Source: Acidobacteriota bacterium
Lineage (GTDB): Bacteria; Acidobacteriota; Terriglobia; Terriglobales; Acidobacteriaceae
DNA: 6,764 nt
Assembly: GCA_021805955.1 (NCBI GenBank)
Contig: JAJZDO010000683.1
Span: 1-6,764 of the forward strand
Reading direction: 5' to 3'
Within the stretch, counting starts at the first letter, position 1. The number at the start of each line of letters is the position of its first letter. A model generated the notes under the pieces. That model was given only the letters and a program-made list of their open reading frames with translations. It searched no databases and was not told the origin of the DNA. Shown here piece after piece: positions 1-5,274 of the stretch. The translations under genes were made by a program, and so were the position numbers.

Positions 1-28
1 AGACCGTTTTAGGCATAGGTAGAGCGGG

Positions 29-49
29 TTATCGGACTGTTATTGGACT
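29..49 (+). repeat. Tandem 10-bp direct repeat in the leader of the tra-like operon
   Basis: TTATCGGACT (29-38) and TTATTGGACT (40-49) match at 9 of 10 positions and start 11 bp apart, about one helical turn. A weaker third unit, TGATTCGCGA (51-60), keeps the same spacing with 5 of 10 matches. The repeats lie about 30 bp before a predicted helix-turn-helix gene. That suits an operator, or a relaxosome accessory-protein site if this is the edge of an oriT. The repeats are seen directly; the role is inferred. Confidence 0.5.
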
Positions 50-54
50 ATGAT
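49..54 (+). promoter_or_regulatory. Possible -10 element (TATGAT)
   Basis: TATGAT differs from the sigma-70 consensus TATAAT at one position. It would start transcription near base 61, about 20 nt before the first start codon. I see no convincing -35 hexamer at 16-18 bp spacing (GGGTTA sits there). The element overlaps the end of the second direct repeat, so a protein bound to the repeats would block it. This is tentative. Confidence 0.3.
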
Positions 55-65
55 TCGCGAAGTGC

Positions 66-77
66 TCTGGAGCCAGA
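66..77 (+). promoter_or_regulatory. Shine-Dalgarno inside a 12-bp dyad
   Basis: TCTGGAGCCAGA is a dyad of 5-bp arms around a 2-base centre. It contains GGAG (69-72), which lies 8 nt before the ATG at 81 and is the ribosome binding site that supports that start. The dyad could be a protein-binding site or a very short hairpin covering the ribosome binding site. It could also be chance at this length. Confidence 0.45.
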
Positions 78-80
78 ATT

Positions 81-461
81 ATGGAACCGGCACTTCAGGC
101 TATCCTCGAATCACTCCCGGAAAAGCAGCATCGTTCCAAACTCGAACCTCATCGCGAACTCATGCGGGAATTGCGGCGCAAGGGTAGGACATACCGCGAC
201 CTTGCCCGGATCTTCCATGAACGCCTCGGACTGCACGTAGCGCCGAGCACGCTCCATTCGTTCGTGAAAGTTCGTGCCAAGCATCGTAAGCGAACACAAT
301 TTGAACTGCCGCCGCTGGAATCCACTGCCACGGAATTGCCAGTGCCGGACCGTCTTGCGGCACTCAAAGCGAAGGCCACAGCGCGGGCAGCGAAGCGCAC
401 TCGCTTCGACTTCCGCGAAAACGAACCTCTCACTCTGACCATTCATGGAGGTGCGCGATGA
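81..461 (+). CDS. TraK-like helix-turn-helix DNA-binding protein, first gene of a tra-like operon
   Basis: This is a 126-aa, strongly basic protein. Residues 27-46 are rich in Arg/Lys and lead into a predicted helix-turn-helix: a first helix near 37-49 (YRDLARIFHERLG) and a putative recognition helix near 54-64 (APSTLHSFVKV). The C-terminal third is Ala/Lys/Arg-rich and ends with an acidic-hydrophobic stretch. In IncP-type systems TraK is a basic protein of about 130 aa that binds oriT and is encoded just before traL and traM. The size, basic character and two downstream neighbours match that arrangement. The identification rests more on context than on sequence, and a plasmid regulator or partition-type DNA-binding protein is the main alternative. 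The start is supported by GGAG 8 nt upstream. The stop overlaps the next start (ATGA), implying translational coupling. Confidence 0.6.
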   Translation: MEPALQAILESLPEKQHRSKLEPHRELMRELRRKGRTYRDLARIFHERLGLHVAPSTLHSFVKVRAKHRKRTQFELPPLESTATELPVPDRLAALKAKATARAAKRTRFDFRENEPLTLTIHGGAR

Positions 462-1183
462 CAGCGAACGCGAAACGTGTTGTTTTTACGATGGGCGGTA
501 AAGGCGGCGTTGGAAAAAGTGGAGTCATGGTGGCTCTGGCAGAATGGTTTTTAGCAAACGAGATTCCCGTCACGTTGCTCGATCTCGATACGGAAAACAA
601 AACCCGTGGTTCGCTGAAGCACTTCTTCAACGGCGCTGTTACGAAGGTCAACATTCACACGCCTGCTGGCCTGGATGCTTTTGTCGATCATCTCGAAGGC
701 GGAACTCCAATCATCCTGGCCGACATGGGCGCGGGTGCCGGACAGATCGCAGCGGATTGGTTTGAGTCGATGTACGAGGATGTGGCCGCGACAGGCGTTC
801 GCTTTACTGCAGTCGGCGTGGTCACGCCAGACCCGGCCAGTGTGGAAAGTATTCTCGCTTGGGCCAGTCGTCTGCAAGATCGGGTGGAATACGTGATCGT
901 CGAAAATGCGACCAGTGCGTTGGCAGATTTTACTTATTGGAAGTCAACCGAGCAGGCGAATCGGTTCCGCGAAGTCTTTTCACCTGCCGTCTTGCAAATG
1001 GAGTTTCGGCTGGCAGAACTCGAAAATCCGATACGGCAGTATGGCATTCAACTCGGCCAGGTGGCAGACCGCAAAGCTTCCATCGAAGCACTGAAACGGG
1101 CGTCCCTCATCATGCGGGCGCAAAGCTATCGACGGCGGCTCTTCTCAGAATTTGACCGCACAAAGCAGGTGTTCTTGCCATGA
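458..1183 (+). CDS. TraL-like ParA/MinD-type ATPase
   Basis: This 241-aa cytosolic P-loop ATPase belongs to the deviant Walker A (ParA/MinD/TraL) class. Residues 13-21 read GGKGGVGKS, with signature Lys15 and P-loop Lys20. A switch-like motif LLDLDTEN lies at 40-47, and a Walker B-like IILADMG at 85-91 has Asp89. The C-terminal end (about 212-235: IEALKRASLIM, then Arg-rich, then LFSEF) resembles the tail of IncP TraL as I remember it. TraL of RP4 is also about 240 aa and sits between traK and traM. In IncP it is an accessory transfer protein with no settled biochemical role. A partitioning ParA is the alternative, but no parB-like gene follows. GGAGG (447-451) lies 6 nt before the start. Both ends overlap neighbours by ATGA, so the three products are probably made in fixed ratio. 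Confidence 0.7.
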   Translation: MTANAKRVVFTMGGKGGVGKSGVMVALAEWFLANEIPVTLLDLDTENKTRGSLKHFFNGAVTKVNIHTPAGLDAFVDHLEGGTPIILADMGAGAGQIAADWFESMYEDVAATGVRFTAVGVVTPDPASVESILAWASRLQDRVEYVIVENATSALADFTYWKSTEQANRFREVFSPAVLQMEFRLAELENPIRQYGIQLGQVADRKASIEALKRASLIMRAQSYRRRLFSEFDRTKQVFLP

Positions 1184-2031
1184 GCATTGCGAAAGAAACT
1201 CGCAACGTGGGGGCGGAAGAGCCGACTTTATTTGACTCTCACGCCCGGCTGGTTCCTGAAGGGCTGCAAACGGCCTACTACCGCGTTCTCGCGCATACGC
1301 ACACGCTCAGTCCCGATGACGAGATGTTGCGTATTCTCGAAGCGATGGGTGTTCTTGCCTTGCTCACGCGCCAAACTCCGAAAGACATTGCGGACGAACG
1401 GGAACGCTTTCAGGAGATGCTCGATTTGCATCGGCAATTTTCAGAAGATACGCGACAGAAAACACTGAGCTACGTGCATCAACTGGAGTCACGACTCGCT
1501 GAACTGCCCGGTGAAATCGAAGCCGGTCTTGATCCGCAGCAAATTGCGAAACTGTTGGGCGAAAGTCTGCGCCAGCATTTCGTTAAGTCGGAGATGCCGG
1601 AAACAGTCCGAGGATTACAAACAGCGACTGCATCCATGACCGATGCGCATAGAGACCTCACTACGGCGCTCCACGCTCTATCGGACTCGCACGGTGGCAT
1701 AGTTGCCCAGATTGAATCTGCGAACAGTCGGTTGACCTATTCTCTGGAAAGCCGTGCAAAAGCAGTAGACGATCTCTTGCGAGAACTCAAAAACGACGTA
1801 CAGCAGATATGGCTGCCGCTGGTTGCAGGTGCCACCTTGTTAATCGGATTGATCGCCGGGGTCAACCTACAGAGTTGGAGGGACTCGCGTCCTACGTATG
1901 TCGCGACGAGGCCGCCAAGCATAACTCAAACCGAGCCGATCCATCGGGTGGAAGATAGCGATGGAGCCATCCAGGCTTCCAGGAAGACTCACACCCACAA
2001 TCGGCAAAAAACGAATGACCGTACAAGATGA
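1180..2031 (+). CDS. TraM-like coiled-coil membrane-anchored protein
   Basis: This 283-aa protein has no enzymatic motif that I recognise. Residues 44-62 (LSPDDEMLRILEAMG and following) resemble the N-terminus of IncP TraM as I remember it. About 65-210 is charged and heptad-like, suggesting a long coiled coil with a TxxM/LxxA-rich middle. One hydrophobic segment follows at 211-230 (WLPLVAGATLLIGLIAGVNL), then a polar, basic tail of about 50 residues ending near a His/Lys/Arg-rich stretch. This gives a cytosolic rod anchored to the inner membrane. RP4 TraM has the same layout but is about half as long (about 145 aa) and has almost no tail, so the match is by position and architecture. The gene starts in the ATGA overlap with the ATPase gene; only AGG (1167-1169, 10 nt upstream) serves as a ribosome binding site, suggesting coupled translation. 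Confidence 0.55.
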   Translation: MSIAKETRNVGAEEPTLFDSHARLVPEGLQTAYYRVLAHTHTLSPDDEMLRILEAMGVLALLTRQTPKDIADERERFQEMLDLHRQFSEDTRQKTLSYVHQLESRLAELPGEIEAGLDPQQIAKLLGESLRQHFVKSEMPETVRGLQTATASMTDAHRDLTTALHALSDSHGGIVAQIESANSRLTYSLESRAKAVDDLLRELKNDVQQIWLPLVAGATLLIGLIAGVNLQSWRDSRPTYVATRPPSITQTEPIHRVEDSDGAIQASRKTHTHNRQKTNDRTR

Positions 2032-2089
2032 GAACTGTGGACATTCTAATGCATCATGTTAGGTCCTTCACGCCGACAGAAGCTCTGGC
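2032..2089. other. Convergent intergenic gap, no terminator recognised
   Basis: These 58 bases separate the end of the + strand tra-like operon from the end of the - strand surface-protein genes. I looked for a GC-rich stem with a T-run on either strand and found none; only short imperfect dyads such as around TAATGCATCATGTTA are present. Read-through into antisense of the opposing operon is possible. Confidence 0.5.
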
Positions 2090-3643
2090 TTACGGTGTGT
2101 AACTCCACAGGTCGTTGAGCAGCCCGGATGCTGCTTTCGAATCGATGCCATCGCCTCCAAAAAGCCAAAGGTTTCCGCTCGGGTCAATCCAGGTCACCGA
2201 TCCATCCCGCCCGCCCGGTGTATTGCTGGCGGCCGCCGTTCCTTCTGTCCCGTAAACTCCCGATTGGCCGCCTGTTCCACCTTGCGCTGGACCGACTGAG
2301 TTGCTTCCGCTTTGCCATGTCCAGGTCTTCTTCGCTGTGCTGAACTCCCAAAGATCGTTCAGCGAACCCGACGTTCCGCTGGCATCGCAACCCAATCCTG
2401 CGAAAAGCCAGAGATTGCCGCTGGCGTCAATCCAGGATACGGCTGCGTTGCGCCCACCGGGAACGTTAGCGGCCGCGGCTGTTCCCTGGGTGCCATACAC
2501 ACCCGCCACGCAAGTTGCGCCTACCGGAGCGACCGCGCTGCTCCCGCTGATCCATGTCCATTCTTTGCTGGAAGGATTGAACTCCCAGAGATCGTTCAGG
2601 TCGAATTCCGACCCCGTCGAGTCGTATCCCAAGCCGCCAAAAAGCCAGAAATCGCCGCTGCTGTCGGTCCAGGAGATGGCATTCTCGCGAGCCCCGGGAA
2701 CATTTGTCGCCGCTGCGGTTCCCAGCGTGCCATAGACGCCCTTGGCATTCACCGTGCTGCTGCCACCGACCCATGTCCATTGCTTCGATGTCGGGCTAAA
2801 CTCCCACAAGTCATTGAAGCTGCCGAGAGCGCCATTGGCGTCCAAGCCAGTTCCGCCGAACAACCAGAAATTTCCACTGCTGTCTTTCCAGGACACCGCG
2901 CCGCTTCTGGCGCCCGGAACATTCGCTGCTGCTGCAGTTCCCAGCGTGCCGTAATCTCCCTTGGCATTTACCGTGCTGCTGCCGCTTATCCATGTCCATT
3001 GCTTCGATGTTGGATTGAATTCCCAAAGATCGTTCAGCGAGCCCTCCGCGCTGTTCGCGTCGAAGCCGCCACCACCAAATAGCCACAAGTTGTTGCTGGC
3101 GTCGATCCACGAAACTGCTCCGGAGCGTCCGCCGGGCACGTCGCCCGCCGCAGACGTCCCCTCAGTTCCATAGATGCCCGTCTGATTGCCCGGAACGGTG
3201 CTGCTGCCGCTGACCCATGTCCACTCTTTCGATGTCGGGCTGTATTCCCATAAGTCGTTGCGCGGTCCCATCGTTCCCAGCGGATCGACCCGGCCTCCGC
3301 CGAACAGCCAGAAATTCCCGCTGCTGTCCGTCCAGGAAACCGCCCCGTCACGTCCACCGGGAATATTTCCCGCCGCAGCGACGCCTTGGGTTCCGTACAC
3401 ACTCGATGGAATGCTGGACCGCGTGCTGCTCCCACCCTCCCACGTCCATTCCTTCGCGTTTGCCGGGGGAGGATTTCCGCCACCTCCACCACCGGAGCTG
3501 CCGCTGGAATAGGAACCGTTGCCTCCGCAGCCCAGGGCAAGCGCGAGCATGGCCATTGCCATACATGCGGAAATAGTTCGGGGGAATCCGTCGGATCGAA
3601 TCGGTGGTGTCATGCTATTTTCCGGCTGGTTGCCTTTCAACAT
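2090..3643 (-). CDS. Secreted kelch-type beta-propeller lipoprotein, six units
   Basis: This 517-aa predicted lipoprotein has a basic N-terminus, a hydrophobic stretch (about 26-38) and a lipobox-like LALGC with the lipid-bearing Cys at 39. Gly at +2 would favour the outer membrane under the E. coli rule. A Gly/Ser/Pro linker (42-63) follows. Six units then span 64-138, 139-213, 214-286, 287-359, 360-438 and 439-517. Each runs WTW, GSS, YGTxGT, PGxR, SWxDxSGN, WLFGG, NDLW, which is the kelch pattern with the diagnostic Gly-Gly and spaced aromatics. Six units suggest one closed six-bladed propeller used for binding. No galactose oxidase active-site residues are apparent. The better start may be Met11 (base 3613), preceded by GGAAAA and giving a more normal signal peptide; Met1 has no clear ribosome binding site. 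The gene lies 33 bp after the 525-aa gene with no terminator between them, so co-transcription is likely. The ligand is unknown. Confidence 0.88.
   Translation of the reverse strand: MLKGNQPENSMTPPIRSDGFPRTISACMAMAMLALALGCGGNGSYSSGSSGGGGGGNPPPANAKEWTWEGGSSTRSSIPSSVYGTQGVAAAGNIPGGRDGAVSWTDSSGNFWLFGGGRVDPLGTMGPRNDLWEYSPTSKEWTWVSGSSTVPGNQTGIYGTEGTSAAGDVPGGRSGAVSWIDASNNLWLFGGGGFDANSAEGSLNDLWEFNPTSKQWTWISGSSTVNAKGDYGTLGTAAAANVPGARSGAVSWKDSSGNFWLFGGTGLDANGALGSFNDLWEFSPTSKQWTWVGGSSTVNAKGVYGTLGTAAATNVPGARENAISWTDSSGDFWLFGGLGYDSTGSEFDLNDLWEFNPSSKEWTWISGSSAVAPVGATCVAGVYGTQGTAAAANVPGGRNAAVSWIDASGNLWLFAGLGCDASGTSGSLNDLWEFSTAKKTWTWQSGSNSVGPAQGGTGGQSGVYGTEGTAAASNTPGGRDGSVTWIDPSGNLWLFGGDGIDSKAASGLLNDLWSYTP
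2093..3454 (-). repeat. Six tandem kelch-unit repeats, about 219-237 bp each
   Basis: Units read from right to left are 3454-3230, 3229-3005, 3004-2786, 2785-2567, 2566-2330 and 2329-2093 (75, 75, 73, 73, 79 and 79 codons). The repeat is visible in DNA: TCCATGTCCATT or a near copy recurs at each W-T-W site. Units 3 and 4 have identical length and share STVNAKG/YGTLGTAAA/NVPGAR, which suggests they are the youngest duplication. Units 5 and 6 have enlarged loops after the W-T-W strand. Confidence 0.85.
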
Positions 3644-3676
3644 TTATGCATTTCGATTTTGATCTTAGCAATCTTC

Positions 3677-5254
3677 CTACTTCTGCGTTTCCGAATGCTT
3701 CAGGCTGGGGTCTGCTTTGTACAACTCCTGCAGAAACTGCTGATACTCTTTGCGGCCGCGCTTGAGCTTGCTGTAGTCGACATTCTGGTAGTACTGGCTG
3801 ATGTAATTGAAGGCATACGCCGCGTACCAGGGGATTTCTTGGTCCGGGTGCTTGGAGTTGATGACAGGATTATTCACCGGCTTGCCCTGCGCCACCGCCC
3901 ACGCATAGGGCGCTTCCCGAATGTCGTACCCTGCCAAGTACATCTGACGGATGCCAATGCGCATTGTGCTCTGGTATTGGGTCATCGCAACGACCGCTCC
4001 ATCTGCACTTCTCCCGATACCTGGCCTAACTCTAAAGTCGTTTTGCTGCAACACTGTGGTGACAGCATAGCTTAAAAGAGATGCTAACTGTGCGCTACAC
4101 CTGACATTGGCCAGAGTGCGCGACGGCACTACGATCAGGCCATTGGGCAGCGGAACGACAACTTGATCCCAACTCGGCCGCTGTAAGAATGTTGGATCCG
4201 TCACTCCTTTCATCATTTTGTCAAGCGGTATACCGCCCCCCCGGACGGTATAAAAGTGGAATCGAACTTTTGCTGCATCCGACTGCGGTAAAGATGCCTG
4301 AAACTGCGGAATCACCGACATTCCCAGGCCATTTACGAATTGTTGGACGCTAGTTTCGGTCAGAGTCATTAGCAGTTGCGATTGATGACGATTTGGAAGT
4401 ATCGGGACGGCTTCGCTGTTGTTCCGACTCTCTGCGATTTTAACTTTCGAAGCTATCTGAGACCAATACGTATGCAAGTCAGAATCCGGAGCATTCGGCC
4501 ACATCCGGAGATAGGAAAGTCTCAAGCGGCCATCTACAACGCCAACTCCACGATAAAAGACCCATGTATTCGGCCTAAATAATGCTTTTGAAAACGCCGG
4601 TGCAGAATTGTTTGACAGAATTGCTTTTGTCCAAATCCCGCTCCACAAGGTTGAAGAGGCGTATCCCAATCGCGTGCCAGGCGGGGCCGTCAACAGTTTG
4701 GTATCTGTCGTTATTTGTGCGGGGAATCCGTCTAACCATAGCGTACCAGCCCATCCATTTGTAGTTTTTCTTACCTGCGGAACTTCTTCCAGCAGCGCAC
4801 CGCCTGTCCACTCGTGAGTGCCGCCGACCGCGCCAAAATCTTGTTGAATGTCTACTGCATAAACTGTGATATCTGTAGCAAGATAAAATCCTGTTTGCGC
4901 CTGAAGAGTTACCACAGCATTAACTCTTGTGCCAACTTTCCAGTGCAAGCTGCTGCATTGTATTGTTTGCTGGCTTTTATTGACATAATGGTCGTGCAAT
5001 ACAAAACTATTATGTCCTGGGATGCCGCCAAACATCGTGTTATACCTCAAAGATATTTTCGACAGCAATGTTTCTGTGTGACAGTGGGTCCGCGAAGTTG
5101 CTTGGATATGGTAGCTTCCTATATTGAACTGGTATGATGAGGTCGATTCGGTCACAAATCCGTCGAAGGTTTCGGCATTGGCAAGAGAAGACGGCAAACA
5201 ATTAGTTGCCAGACAGAAAACTATCCCAAAAAGAACGCGTTTATGAAATGGCAA
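3677..5254 (-). CDS. Secreted protein with DUF5666-like modules and a degenerate M48 peptidase-like domain
   Basis: This 525-aa protein has a signal peptide, basic at residues 5-6 and hydrophobic at 8-22, with likely cleavage after LANA (27). It therefore acts beyond the inner membrane. Residues 28-250 look beta-rich and read as two modules similar to DUF5666 (GFVTES...FNIGSYHI...GTRVNAVVTL...ATDITVYAVD, then GWAGTLWLDG...PNTWVFYRGV). Residues 300-475 follow the M48 metallopeptidase layout: a beta-strand FHFYTVRGG, then PNGLIVVPS, AQLASLLSYAVTTVL, RIGIRQMYLAGYDIREA and SKHPDQEIPW. The HExxH helix reads YAVTT (396-400), and the third-ligand EAD site reads STM (429-431), so zinc binding and catalysis are probably lost. 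The tail YSKLKRGRKEYQQFLQEL (494-511) recurs at the right window edge. The start is TTG, the only in-frame choice that keeps the signal peptide. The domain assignments come from pattern reading; the function is unknown. Confidence 0.85.
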   Translation of the reverse strand: MPFHKRVLFGIVFCLATNCLPSSLANAETFDGFVTESTSSYQFNIGSYHIQATSRTHCHTETLLSKISLRYNTMFGGIPGHNSFVLHDHYVNKSQQTIQCSSLHWKVGTRVNAVVTLQAQTGFYLATDITVYAVDIQQDFGAVGGTHEWTGGALLEEVPQVRKTTNGWAGTLWLDGFPAQITTDTKLLTAPPGTRLGYASSTLWSGIWTKAILSNNSAPAFSKALFRPNTWVFYRGVGVVDGRLRLSYLRMWPNAPDSDLHTYWSQIASKVKIAESRNNSEAVPILPNRHQSQLLMTLTETSVQQFVNGLGMSVIPQFQASLPQSDAAKVRFHFYTVRGGGIPLDKMMKGVTDPTFLQRPSWDQVVVPLPNGLIVVPSRTLANVRCSAQLASLLSYAVTTVLQQNDFRVRPGIGRSADGAVVAMTQYQSTMRIGIRQMYLAGYDIREAPYAWAVAQGKPVNNPVINSKHPDQEIPWYAAYAFNYISQYYQNVDYSKLKRGRKEYQQFLQELYKADPSLKHSETQK

Positions 5255-5266
5255 CTGAACGGCCCG

Positions 5267-5273
5267 TCCTTCT
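5267..5273 (-). promoter_or_regulatory. Shine-Dalgarno AGAAGGA just after the RHS stop codon
   Basis: On the minus strand AGAAGGA begins 1 base after the TAA of the RHS gene (5275-5277) and lies 12 nt before the TTG start at 5254. The spacing is longer than ideal and the start codon is weak. Ribosomes finishing the RHS gene would therefore help initiate the next one. It supports the TTG start and a shared transcript. Confidence 0.5.
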
Positions 5274-5274
5274 C

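Noticed and set aside
59..70. GAAGTGCTCTGG, loosely like the IncQ nick region TAAGTGCGCCCT
   Set aside because: Only the AAGTGC core matches and no adjacent inverted repeat is visible, so it is too weak to call an oriT.
101..108. TATCCTCG, similar to the IncP-type nick consensus YATCCTG|Y
   Set aside because: It breaks the consensus at the G before the nick, lies inside the first coding sequence and has no flanking inverted repeat.
458..1183. Chromosome or plasmid partition ParA
   Set aside because: The ATPase motifs alone would fit, but no ParB-like gene follows, and the flanking genes and C-terminal tail fit the TraK-L-M block better. It is kept as the alternative in the entry.
2312..3082. 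256-codon open frame on the plus strand opposite the kelch gene
   Set aside because: It is antisense to a repetitive, GC-rich kelch gene. Its product only echoes the repeat period and has no recognisable domain or ribosome binding site.
2090..3643. Galactose oxidase
   Set aside because: Kelch units alone do not imply the enzyme. The copper ligands and Cys-Tyr cofactor region are not apparent, and the units are near-uniform repeats.
2090..3643. CRISPR-like array suggested by the regular recurrence of similar DNA
   Set aside because: The period is over 200 bp and keeps an open frame with kelch residues; these are protein-coding repeats.
3386..4075. 229-codon plus-strand open frame across the kelch/M48-like junction
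   Set aside because: It runs antisense through two well-supported genes and their gap, and the translation has no coherent motif.
3677..5254. Active M48 zinc metallopeptidase
   Set aside because: No HExxH occurs anywhere in the protein; the aligned helix reads YAVTT and the Glu ligand site is also replaced.
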